Assembly: GCA_963677415.2 (NCBI GenBank)
Contig: CAXXFJ010000002.1
Coordinates: 62,001-126,000 of the forward strand
From: JAQUTK01 sp963677415
Lineage (GTDB): Bacteria > Bacteroidota > Bacteroidia > Bacteroidales > JAQUTK01
Reading direction: 5' to 3'
Length of the DNA stretch: 64,000 nt
This document shows, piece by piece, positions 54,762-63,228 of this stretch. The first letter of the stretch is position 1; each line of letters opens with the position of its first letter. The notes beneath the pieces were generated by a model. That model had not been told where the DNA came from. It searched no databases and was given only the letters and a program-made list of their open reading frames with translations. The position numbers were made by a program, and so were the translations under genes.

Positions 54762-55369
54762 GCCTGAAAGAACGTATTAAGTCCAATCCGGTCTTAAAAA
54801 GGATAGCACTCAACTTCCTTATGCACCCGGTGAAAGCACGCCCACAATGGTGGATACGGATCTTCCAGTGTTTTTATCTGAAGCGTGGCAGACATACAGT
54901 CATCTATAGGAGTGTGCGGCGCGATCTGGTTCCGTTCAACCTATTCCAATTAGGTGACTATTCGGTTATTGAAGACTTTGCAACAGTCAGCAATGCGGTG
55001 GGTGACGTGATAATCGGAAGTCATACCAGAGTAGGATTACACAACACGATCATCGGTCCGGTCCGGATCGGCGACAATGTCAACCTGGCACAAGGAATCA
55101 CGGTGTCTGCTCTCAATCATAACTTTGACGATCCGTCGAAAACCATTTCCGAGCAAGGTATCTCCACCAAACAGGTCATCATTGAAAATGATGTATGGAT
55201 TGGTGCCAATGCTGTTGTTCTTCAAGGAGTGACTATCGGACAACACTGTGTGGTCGCCGCTGGAAGTATTGTCACAAAAGATGTGCCTCCGCTGACAGTA
55301 GTCGGAGGAAATCCGGCAAGGATTCTCAAACAATACGACAAAGAAAAAGGGGAATGGGTTAAACCCTGA
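54758..55369 (+). CDS. Hexapeptide-repeat acyltransferase
   Basis: A 203-residue left-handed beta-helix protein. Hexapeptide units run from about residue 68 to 185 (VIEDFATVSNAVGDVIIG, TIIGPVRIGDNVNLAQGI, VIIENDVWIGANAVVLQGV and VVAAGSIVTKDVPP), with the LNHNF loop holding the catalytic His of the family. It probably O-acetylates a sugar of the exopolysaccharide. It is the last gene of the operon; a terminator overlaps its stop codon. Confidence 0.92.
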   Translation: MSLKERIKSNPVLKRIALNFLMHPVKARPQWWIRIFQCFYLKRGRHTVIYRSVRRDLVPFNLFQLGDYSVIEDFATVSNAVGDVIIGSHTRVGLHNTIIGPVRIGDNVNLAQGITVSALNHNFDDPSKTISEQGISTKQVIIENDVWIGANAVVLQGVTIGQHCVVAAGSIVTKDVPPLTVVGGNPARILKQYDKEKGEWVKP

Positions 55370-55392
55370 TTCCCCTCTCCTCTTTCTTTTGT
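55348..55392 (+). terminator. Terminator of the exopolysaccharide operon
   Basis: Stem AGGGGAAT/ATTCCCCT with an inner GGGTT/AACCC stem (55348-55376), then a pyrimidine-rich tail CTCCTCTTTCTTTT. The stop codon of the acyltransferase (TGA, 55367-55369) lies inside the hairpin. Confidence 0.75.
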
Positions 55393-55400
55393 CAGTACTA

Positions 55401-56810
55401 TTATCGCTTCTGCAACAATACTACATTCTCAACATGTTGAGTATGCGGAAACATGTCAACCGGCTGAACCTTCTTCACAGAATACTTGATATCCAAAAGT
55501 GCCAGATCCCGTGCCTGAGTAGCCGGATTACAGCTTACATAGACAATGCGATCCGGTTCAGCAGCCAATATCGTATCCACCACATCCGGATGCATTCCTG
55601 CTCGTGGAGGATCAGTAATGATCACATCCGGTTTGCCATATTGCATGATAAAATCCTCATTTAGAATATCTTTCATATCTCCTGCGAAAAAGAGCGCATT
55701 GTCAATCTGATTCAGACCGGCATTCACTTTCGCATCTTCAATAGCTTCCGGCACATATTCAATACCAATCACCTGACGGCATTCTCTGGAGACAAAATTA
55801 GCGATAGTCCCTGTTCCGGTATATAGATCATAGACGAGCTCATTACCAGTCAATCCGGCAAAATCACGGGTCACCTTATATAAAATAAGAGCTTGCTCTG
55901 AATTAGTCTGATAGAAAGATTTCGGTCCGATTTTAAACTTTAAACCTTCCATTTCTTCAAAGATATGATCTTTCCCTTTAAACAGTCCAACAGGACAATC
56001 TGTAAGTGTATCATTCTGTTTGTTATTGAGTACATATAACAAAGAGGTAATCTGAGGAAACTTTTCAGCAACAAAATCCAGCACAGCCTGCAATTCCTCA
56101 TTCATTTCCCCCTTTACAACAAGGATCACCATCAATTCACCGGTAGAAGAGGTACGAATAATAAGATTGCGGAGCATCCCCTCCTGAGAGCGGATATTGA
56201 AAAAGGAATACGCATGTTCGTATGCAAAATCACGGATAGCATTGCGGATCTGATTGGAAATATCATCTTGAAGCCAGCATTTTTCAATAGCCAGCACCTT
56301 ATCAAATGCCCCGGGTATATGGAATCCGATGGCATTCATCTGATCATATTTCACATCCTGCTTTACCTCCTCATCTGTGAGCCAACGTTTATCAGAAAAA
56401 GTATATTCGAGTTTATTCCGGTAAAAAGTCGTCTTCTTTGATCCCAGGATAGGATGAATCGGTGGGAGTTCCACCTTTCCAATCCGGGTCAAATTATCCA
56501 CGATCTGTTTTTGTTTGTAAAACAGCTGATCTTCATACTGAAGGCACTGCCATTTACACCCGCCACAAACGCCGAAATGCTGACAAAAAGGATCTGCTCT
56601 TTTTTCTGAGAAGTGATGAAACCGCACTGCTTTCGCTTCGGCATAATGATTCTTTTTTCGGGTGATCTGCAAGTCCACCACATCGCCCGGCACTACATAA
56701 GGGATAAAAATGACAAGTTCATTTACTTTAGTGATCGCTTTTCCTTCTGCTGCCACATCAGTTATTTCAATATTTTCCAACAAAGGAAGAGGTTTTTTAG
56801 TCCGTACCAA
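55401..56810 (-). CDS. rlmD: 23S rRNA (uracil-C5)-methyltransferase, RlmD type
   Basis: Methylates a conserved uridine of 23S rRNA (U1939 in E. coli) with SAM. The protein (470 residues from the proposed start) has a TRAM domain (ITDVAAEGKAITKVN to KAVRFH), an iron-sulfur cysteine set (CQHFGVCGGCKWQC), the SAM motif YDLYTGTGTIANF, the NPPY-like TDPPRAGMHP and the catalytic Cys in YVSCNPATQARDL. The start is a TTG (56810, giving LVRTKKPLPLL): family members begin VRTKKPLP here and a promoter box at 56851-56858 lies inside the longer frame to 56894. Confidence 0.9.
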   Translation of the reverse strand: MVRTKKPLPLLENIEITDVAAEGKAITKVNELVIFIPYVVPGDVVDLQITRKKNHYAEAKAVRFHHFSEKRADPFCQHFGVCGGCKWQCLQYEDQLFYKQKQIVDNLTRIGKVELPPIHPILGSKKTTFYRNKLEYTFSDKRWLTDEEVKQDVKYDQMNAIGFHIPGAFDKVLAIEKCWLQDDISNQIRNAIRDFAYEHAYSFFNIRSQEGMLRNLIIRTSSTGELMVILVVKGEMNEELQAVLDFVAEKFPQITSLLYVLNNKQNDTLTDCPVGLFKGKDHIFEEMEGLKFKIGPKSFYQTNSEQALILYKVTRDFAGLTGNELVYDLYTGTGTIANFVSRECRQVIGIEYVPEAIEDAKVNAGLNQIDNALFFAGDMKDILNEDFIMQYGKPDVIITDPPRAGMHPDVVDTILAAEPDRIVYVSCNPATQARDLALLDIKYSVKKVQPVDMFPHTQHVENVVLLQKR

Positions 56811-56850
56811 TTGTGCTATAATTATAAGATGACTACTATTTTTTCGTCTG

Positions 56851-56858
56851 CAAAGATA
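56851..56858 (-). promoter_or_regulatory. Promoter box of rlmD
   Basis: The minus strand reads TATCTTTG, predicting transcription from about 56844, 34 nt before the proposed TTG start. It rules out the ATG at 56894 and supports a TTG start. Confidence 0.6.
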
Positions 56859-57015
56859 CAGCCTTTTACAAATTATATTGCTCAAATCCTGCATTTGTGA
56901 GAAAGTTTTCTTACTGCTAGTTCAAAATATAAATTTATTAATTAATTTTGCACCCATGACACATTTCAGCAATTGATTTTGCGAAGTCGACAAATAATTA
57001 TTAACAAAATATCTT

Positions 57016-59742
57016 ATGAACAAGAAAAGAGTTTACACGTTTGGCAACGGTCAGGCGGAAGGTAAGGCAGATATGAAGAATCTGCTTGGGGGCAAGGGTG
57101 CAAACCTTGCTGAAATGAACTTAATTGGTGTTCCGGTACCCCCAGGTTTTACTATTACGACCGAAGTTTGTACTGAATATTATGAATTGGGTAAAGAGAA
57201 AATCGTTGAACTCCTGAAAAGCGAAGTTGAAAACTCGGTCGCTCTGATTGAGAGCCTGATGAATTCTAAGTTCGGCGATATTGAAAACCCGCTTTTGGTT
57301 TCTGTTCGCTCCGGAGCACGCGCTTCCATGCCTGGAATGATGGATACAATTCTTAATCTTGGTCTGAACGATGAGGTAGTTGAAGGATTAACCCGTAAAA
57401 CAGGTAATGCCCGTTTTGCATGGGACTCCTATCGTCGTTTCGTGCAGATGTACGGGGACGTGGTATTAGGATTGAAGCCGACAAACAAAGAAGATATTGA
57501 CCCATTTGAGGCTATTATTGAAGAAGTAAAAGAAGCAAGAGGGGTTAAACTTGACAACCAGCTCGAGGTGGAAGACCTCAAAGAATTAGTTAAGAAATTC
57601 AAGAAAGCTGTAAAGGAAAAGACCGGTTCAGACTTCCCAACTTCTGCTTACGAACAATTGTGGGGAGCTATCTGCTCTGTATTTAACAGCTGGATGAATG
57701 ATCGTGCTATTCTGTATCGCAAGATGGAAGGAATCCCTGCAGAATGGGGTACCGCAGTTAGTGTACAGGCAATGGTATTTGGTAATATGGGTGAAAACTC
57801 TGCTACCGGCGTTTGCTTTAGCCGTGATGCCGGTACCGGTGAGGACCTTTTCAACGGCGAATATCTGATCAATGCACAGGGAGAAGATGTTGTAGCAGGT
57901 ATCCGTACCCCTCAACAAATCACCAAAATTGGTTCACAACGTTGGGCTGAATTAGCCAATATTTCAGAAGATGTTCGTGCTGACAGATTTCCTTCTATGG
58001 AAGAAGCGATGCCTTCTATTTACAAAGAGCTGGATGCTATTCAGACAAAATTGGAAAACCATTATCGCGACATGCAGGATATGGAGTTCACAGTTCAGGA
58101 AGGTAAATTATGGTTCCTGCAAACTCGTAATGGAAAACGTACCGGTGCAGCTATGGTTAAGATTGCTATGGACCTGGTAAAACAAGGAATGATAAGCGAA
58201 CAGACAGCTTTGCTTCGTGTTGAACCCAATAAACTGGATGAGTTACTTCACCCTGTATTCAATAAAACGGCTTTGAAGAAAGCACAAGTGCTAACCCGTG
58301 GACTTCCGGCCTCTCCGGGTGCTGCTTACGGACAAATCGTATTTTTTGCTGACGATGCTGCCAAATGGCATGAAGACGGTCATAAAGTAATTATGGTTCG
58401 TATCGAAACTTCTCCTGAAGATCTTGCAGGTATGGCGGTTGCTCAAGGTATCCTTACTGCTCGCGGAGGTATGACCTCTCATGCTGCCGTTGTTGCACGT
58501 GGTATGGGCAAATGCTGTGTATCCGGCGCAGGTGCTTTAAGTATCAACTATAAGACAAAAACAGTAGAGATTGATGGTCTGGTGCTCAACGAAGGAGATT
58601 ATATCTCTCTGAACGGTACCACCGGCGAAATCTACAAAGGAGAAGTTGCCACAACTGCTGCGGAAGTATCCGGAGACTTTTCGGAATTAATGGCAATGGC
58701 AGATAAATATACACGCTTAAAGGTTCGCACCAATGCGGATACCCCTCACGATGCTCAGGTTGCCCGCAACTTCGGTGCTATTGGTATCGGACTTTGTCGT
58801 ACCGAGCATATGTTCTTCGAAGGTGAAAAGATCAAAGCAATGCGTGAAATGATTCTTTCAGAAACCATGATAGGTCGCGAAAAAGCACTGTCTAAGATTC
58901 TTCCATACCAGAAAGAAGACTTCAAAGGAATTTTCAGAGCGATGGAAGGATGTCCTGTGACTGTCCGTCTGTTGGATCCTCCTTTGCACGAATTTGTGCC
59001 TCACGATGATAAAGGGCAACAAGATATGGCTGATGCTATGGGTGTTAGTATTGGTTATATAAAGAAACGAGTGGATCAGTTGAAAGAACAAAACCCGATG
59101 TTAGGTCACCGTGGTTGCCGTTTGGGAAATACATATCCTGAAATTACTGTGATGCAGACGCGCGCCATCTTAGGAGCTGCTCTTGAATTGAAGAAAGAAG
59201 GCGTAAAGACCTATCCTGAAATCATGGTTCCTCTGACAGGTATCCTGTATGAGTTTAAGGAACAAGAGACTATTATCCGTGATACTGCGAAGAAACTCTT
59301 CGAAGAAATGGGTGACACTATTGACTTTTTGGTTGGAACAATGATTGAGATTCCTCGTGCCGCGCTGACTGCTGATCGTATCGCATCCAGTGCTGAGTTC
59401 TTCTCATTCGGTACAAATGACTTGACTCAGATGACATTCGGATATTCCCGTGATGACATAGCTTCATTCCTGCCTATCTACCTTGAGAAGAAGATTCTGA
59501 AAGTAGATCCATTCCAGGTATTGGATCAGAAAGGTGTCGGACAGTTAATTCGCATGGCGACAGAAAAAGGCCGCAGTGTACGTCCGGATCTGAAGTGCGG
59601 TATTTGTGGTGAACATGGTGGTGAACCATCTTCCGTGAAGTTCTGTCACAGAGTCGGTTTGAATTATGTAAGCTGTTCACCGTTCCGTGTGCCTATCGCA
59701 CGTCTGGCTGCAGCTCAGGCTGCTATTGAAGAATTGGCATAA
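57016..59742 (+). CDS. ppdK: Pyruvate, phosphate dikinase
   Basis: Interconverts pyruvate, ATP and phosphate with phosphoenolpyruvate, AMP and pyrophosphate, a central glycolysis/gluconeogenesis step in Bacteroides. The 908-residue protein has an N-terminal ATP-grasp domain (MKNLLGGKGANLAEM, SVRSGARASMPGMMDT), the phosphohistidine domain with GGMTSHAAVVARGMGKCC (His of TSHA), and the C-terminal PEP/pyruvate barrel (GIGLCRTEHMFF, SFGTNDLTQMTFGYSRDD, CGICGEHGG). Full length, with its own region and a terminator at 59766. Confidence 0.98.
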   Translation: MNKKRVYTFGNGQAEGKADMKNLLGGKGANLAEMNLIGVPVPPGFTITTEVCTEYYELGKEKIVELLKSEVENSVALIESLMNSKFGDIENPLLVSVRSGARASMPGMMDTILNLGLNDEVVEGLTRKTGNARFAWDSYRRFVQMYGDVVLGLKPTNKEDIDPFEAIIEEVKEARGVKLDNQLEVEDLKELVKKFKKAVKEKTGSDFPTSAYEQLWGAICSVFNSWMNDRAILYRKMEGIPAEWGTAVSVQAMVFGNMGENSATGVCFSRDAGTGEDLFNGEYLINAQGEDVVAGIRTPQQITKIGSQRWAELANISEDVRADRFPSMEEAMPSIYKELDAIQTKLENHYRDMQDMEFTVQEGKLWFLQTRNGKRTGAAMVKIAMDLVKQGMISEQTALLRVEPNKLDELLHPVFNKTALKKAQVLTRGLPASPGAAYGQIVFFADDAAKWHEDGHKVIMVRIETSPEDLAGMAVAQGILTARGGMTSHAAVVARGMGKCCVSGAGALSINYKTKTVEIDGLVLNEGDYISLNGTTGEIYKGEVATTAAEVSGDFSELMAMADKYTRLKVRTNADTPHDAQVARNFGAIGIGLCRTEHMFFEGEKIKAMREMILSETMIGREKALSKILPYQKEDFKGIFRAMEGCPVTVRLLDPPLHEFVPHDDKGQQDMADAMGVSIGYIKKRVDQLKEQNPMLGHRGCRLGNTYPEITVMQTRAILGAALELKKEGVKTYPEIMVPLTGILYEFKEQETIIRDTAKKLFEEMGDTIDFLVGTMIEIPRAALTADRIASSAEFFSFGTNDLTQMTFGYSRDDIASFLPIYLEKKILKVDPFQVLDQKGVGQLIRMATEKGRSVRPDLKCGICGEHGGEPSSVKFCHRVGLNYVSCSPFRVPIARLAAAQAAIEELA

Positions 59743-59765
59743 TATTTTCGAAGCCAACGATATGA

Positions 59766-59801
59766 AAGAGAGGGCTGAATAATCAGTCCTCTCTTTTTGT
59801 T
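59766..59801 (+). terminator. Terminator of ppdK
   Basis: A 13-bp stem with one G-T pair (AAGAGAGGGCTGA/TCAGTCCTCTCTT), loop ATAA, then TTTGTTT. It starts 24 nt past the stop codon. Confidence 0.85.
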
Positions 59802-59853
59802 TGTCTAATTGTGACAAATAACTACTTTTACAGTCAAATACATCCCAATCACA

Positions 59854-61203
59854 GTGTCTCAGATAAAAGATCTTACTACCGGACCAGTAACCCAGGTTAT
59901 CAGTCGGCTAGCCTCTCCACTAATTGCAGCTTCATTCGTGCAGATGACATACACAATGACAGATATGCTATGGCTGGGACATCTGGGCAGTGAACATGTG
60001 GCAGCAGTGGGTGCCGCGTTCTTTTTTGTCTGGATCAGTAACGCTGTATCCTACTGCACCAAAAGCGGTGCGGAAGTGCTGGTCAGCCAGAGTCTGGGAT
60101 CTAAAGACACACCTCGCGCCATCCGGTTTGCTGATCACTCGGTGCGCCTCTCCTTTCTTTTGGCCATCGCCTACTCCCTGATTATTCTGTTTGCCGCGCC
60201 CCAGCTTCTTTCTTTCTTCAATATGAAAGAATCGATTACACAAGAAGGGGCAGCATATCTCTATTATATCATTCCCGGAATGATTTTCGGTATTCTCAAC
60301 AATACCTTTTCTGGGATTATCTATGGAATGGGCAACAGTAAGATTCCTTTCCGAATTCTTCTTATCGGACTTATTATTAATATCATCCTTGACCCACTCT
60401 TGATTTATGGAATCGGAGTCTTCCCCGATATGGGAGTTCGTGGTGCAGCCACAGCAACCTCTATTTCTCAGGGTGTCGTATTTATTTTCTTTCTGAGAAC
60501 TTTGTTTGCCCGAAAAGGATTTCTTGAATCATTCAAGATTCGATTCAGGTGGGACGCTGATATATTGCATATGATACTCAAAATCGGACTCCCCGTCACC
60601 ATACAAAATGCCCTGTTTGCATTCATCACAATGGTTTTGACTGCCATGACTGCTCAATTCGGTTATATTGCTGTGGCTGTCACCAGTCTCGGAGGTCAGT
60701 TAGAAGCAATATCCTGGATGACATCAGACGGATTTTGCACTGCTTTAGGCAGTTTCACTGGACAAAACTTTGGTGCCGGACAGTGGAAACGTATCCGTCA
60801 AGGATACTATTTTTCCCTGTTAATTGCAGGATCGATTGGTTTACTGGCCGGACTCCTCTTTCTCTTTCAAGGAGAATTCATCTTCCGGTTCTTTTTATCC
60901 GAACCGGAATCCATTGCATTAGGGGCTATCTTTCTTTTTATTGAAGGTTTCTCCCAATTCTTCATGGTAGCTGAAAGGGTTTCTGCAGGGGGGTTCAATG
61001 GACTTGGAAAGACCCACATACCGGCAATCATAGGTATCACTTTCAATGCATTACGTATTCCCGCGGCATGGGTTCTGGCATACACGCTGGGCATGGGTCT
61101 AACAGGAATCTGGTGGGCGATCTCCGCCTCCAGCATCATCAAAGGAATTCTTCTTTCCGCATGGTATATCGTCTTACTTCACACAAATCGAAAGTTTAAA
61201 TAA
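59854..61203 (+). CDS. MATE family efflux transporter
   Basis: A 449-residue inner-membrane protein with about 12 membrane segments, of the NorM/DinF type, that exports drugs or metabolites using Na+ or H+. The N-terminal repeat (ITGPVTQ-like VISRLASPLIAASFVQMTYTMTDMLWLGHLGS) and the second (LKIGLPVTIQNALFAFITMVLTAMTAQFG) show the typical two-fold pattern. The start is a GTG; no ATG gives a complete first helix. Substrate unknown. Confidence 0.93.
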   Translation: MSQIKDLTTGPVTQVISRLASPLIAASFVQMTYTMTDMLWLGHLGSEHVAAVGAAFFFVWISNAVSYCTKSGAEVLVSQSLGSKDTPRAIRFADHSVRLSFLLAIAYSLIILFAAPQLLSFFNMKESITQEGAAYLYYIIPGMIFGILNNTFSGIIYGMGNSKIPFRILLIGLIINIILDPLLIYGIGVFPDMGVRGAATATSISQGVVFIFFLRTLFARKGFLESFKIRFRWDADILHMILKIGLPVTIQNALFAFITMVLTAMTAQFGYIAVAVTSLGGQLEAISWMTSDGFCTALGSFTGQNFGAGQWKRIRQGYYFSLLIAGSIGLLAGLLFLFQGEFIFRFFLSEPESIALGAIFLFIEGFSQFFMVAERVSAGGFNGLGKTHIPAIIGITFNALRIPAAWVLAYTLGMGLTGIWWAISASSIIKGILLSAWYIVLLHTNRKFK

Positions 61204-61330
61204 CTTTCAATCAGTAGAAAAGAGGTCTCATATCGTTCTATTAACAAATCTTTTTCTGAATTATACCGTATCTTTCAATAAAAGCGATTAATTTTGTCAA
61301 GTAGTATATCTAACAACAATATATTCGAAA

Positions 61331-62059
61331 ATGACAAAGTTAAGTGTAAATATCAATAAGATAGCAACTATACGAAATGCCCGTGGAGGAAATAACCCGA
61401 ATGTCACTAAAGTTGCTCTTGATTGTATAGAATTTGGAGCAAACGGAATTACAGTTCATCCGCGTCCTGATCAAAGACACATACGTTATAGTGATGTACG
61501 CGAACTCAAAGCTGCAATCACTCAAGAGTTGAATATCGAAGGATACCCTTCCCCTGAGTTCATGGATCTGGTCCTTGATGTTTGTCCTGCGCAAGTCACA
61601 TTGGTGCCGGATGCACCCGATGCAGTTACCTCAAATACCGGATGGGATACAAAAAAGCACAACCTGTTTCTTACTGATGTCATTCAGGATCTGAGAGAAG
61701 CAGGAATCCGGGCTTCTGTATTTGTAGATGCCAACTCTTCCATGATAGAGCACGCAGTCAAAGCTGGCGCCGATCGTGTGGAGCTCTACACCGAACCCTA
61801 CGCACGTTTGTTTAAAGAAAACCGCGAGATGGCAATCAATCATTATCTGATAGCAGCCATGACAGCCAATCAAATGGGTATCGGTCTGAATGCCGGTCAT
61901 GATTTGAATCTCGACAATCTGAACTATTTTCATCAGAACATCCCCTGGCTGGATGAAGTCTCTATCGGGCATGCCCTGATATGCGATTCTATCTATCTGG
62001 GTCTGCAAGAAACCATCAAAAGATACCAGTCTGCAATTAACAACTCTGTAACTATCTAA
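61331..62059 (+). CDS. pdxJ: Pyridoxine 5'-phosphate synthase
   Basis: Condenses 3-amino-2-oxopropyl phosphate with deoxyxylulose 5-phosphate to make pyridoxine 5'-phosphate in DXP-dependent vitamin B6 synthesis. The 242-residue protein has the TIM-barrel signatures SVNINKIATIRNARGG, GITVHPRPDQRHI, TLVPDAPDAVTSNTGWD and the catalytic-loop LNAGHDLNLDNL. It lies 13 nt before exbB and seems co-transcribed with the exbB-exbD-tonB group, as in other Bacteroides. Confidence 0.96.
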   Translation: MTKLSVNINKIATIRNARGGNNPNVTKVALDCIEFGANGITVHPRPDQRHIRYSDVRELKAAITQELNIEGYPSPEFMDLVLDVCPAQVTLVPDAPDAVTSNTGWDTKKHNLFLTDVIQDLREAGIRASVFVDANSSMIEHAVKAGADRVELYTEPYARLFKENREMAINHYLIAAMTANQMGIGLNAGHDLNLDNLNYFHQNIPWLDEVSIGHALICDSIYLGLQETIKRYQSAINNSVTI

Positions 62060-62072
62060 AGTCTAATAACAT

Positions 62073-62795
62073 ATGAGTTTATTTCTTTCTATTCAGCAAG
62101 GAATTGCTGAGGGATCACAACTAATGAGTGATACAGCAAACGCAATGCCTGTTTTGAGCGGTGAAGGAACCGTAAGTATTAATTTCTTTTCATTAGCTGT
62201 AAAAGGTGGTTGGATCATGATCCCGTTAGTTTTGATGGGGTTTATTACTATTTATATCTTATTGGAAAGAATCTTTGCTATCCGCGAAGCAAGCAAGGTT
62301 GACAACACGTTTATGAATAAGATCCGTGATTACATCCACACTGGAAAAATCGAATCGGCACTTAATCTTTGCAGACAAAGCAACCATCCCTCCGCCCGCA
62401 TGATTGAGAAAGGTATTTCCCGCCTTGGTCGTCCGATGAATGATGTTCTGATTGCCATTGAAAATGTAGGAAACCTTGAGATCTCCAAACTTGAAAAAGG
62501 CTTTGCCCTTCTGGCCACAATAGCTGGTGGTGCTCCTATGCTTGGATTTCTTGGCACAGTAACCGGAATGGTACGTGCATTCTTTGATATGTCCACCGCA
62601 GGAAGCAATGTAGATATCGCATTACTCTCTTCAGGTATATATGAAGCTCTGGTCACCACTGTAGCCGGACTTATCGTTGGTATTATAGCTTATTTCGCAT
62701 ATAATTACCTTGTTTTGAGAGTGGACAAAGTGGTTCATAAAATGGAGTCTAATACGATGGATTTCATGGATATGTTAAACGAACCTGCAGAATAA
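62073..62795 (+). CDS. exbB: MotA/TolQ/ExbB proton channel protein
   Basis: A 240-residue inner-membrane protein that uses the proton gradient to energise TonB. TM1 is at about 48-66 (GWIMIPLVLMGFITIYILLER); the conserved paired helices follow (FALLATIAGGAPMLGFLGTVTGMVRAF, and LSSGIYEALVTTVAGLIVGIIAYFAYNYL), as in ExbB/TolQ. exbD and tonB lie downstream. It could be TolQ-like, but a TonB protein next to it favours ExbB. Confidence 0.92.
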   Translation: MSLFLSIQQGIAEGSQLMSDTANAMPVLSGEGTVSINFFSLAVKGGWIMIPLVLMGFITIYILLERIFAIREASKVDNTFMNKIRDYIHTGKIESALNLCRQSNHPSARMIEKGISRLGRPMNDVLIAIENVGNLEISKLEKGFALLATIAGGAPMLGFLGTVTGMVRAFFDMSTAGSNVDIALLSSGIYEALVTTVAGLIVGIIAYFAYNYLVLRVDKVVHKMESNTMDFMDMLNEPAE

Positions 62796-62808
62796 ATCAG
62801 ACATTGAA

Positions 62809-63219
62809 ATGACTCTAAAAAGAAGAAATAAAGTTAACCCGAATTTCAGCATGTCGTCCATGACCGACATCATCTTTCTGCTGCTGATATTCTTTATGAT
62901 CACATCGACTGTGGTCAACCCCAATGCGATTAAGATTCTCCTTCCGCAAGGCAAGAGTCAGACAAAAGCCAAACCATTGACTCGTCTGACTATAGATGCG
63001 GACCTCAACTATTATGTCGCATTTGAAAAACAGAAGGAACGCATGGTTTCCTTTGATGAGATTGCCCCTTTCCTTCAAGAGTGTGTAAACAAAGAACCTG
63101 AAATGTATGTGGCACTATATGCTGATGAAAAGGTTCCTTATGGTGAAGTAGTAAAAATGTTGAATATTGCCGTTGAGAATAATTTCAAAATGGTGATTGC
63201 TACTCGACCCAAGAAATAA
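62809..63219 (+). CDS. exbD: ExbD/TolR family protein
   Basis: A 136-residue protein with one TM (about 20-40, MTDIIFLLLIFFMITSTVV) that contains the conserved proton-carrying Asp (MTDIIF), then a periplasmic domain ending VALYADEKVPYGEVVKMLNIAVENNFKMVIATRPK. It works with ExbB to drive TonB. It is 13 nt from exbB and 9 nt from the TonB gene. Confidence 0.93.
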   Translation: MTLKRRNKVNPNFSMSSMTDIIFLLLIFFMITSTVVNPNAIKILLPQGKSQTKAKPLTRLTIDADLNYYVAFEKQKERMVSFDEIAPFLQECVNKEPEMYVALYADEKVPYGEVVKMLNIAVENNFKMVIATRPKK

Positions 63220-63228
63220 TACAAAGAC

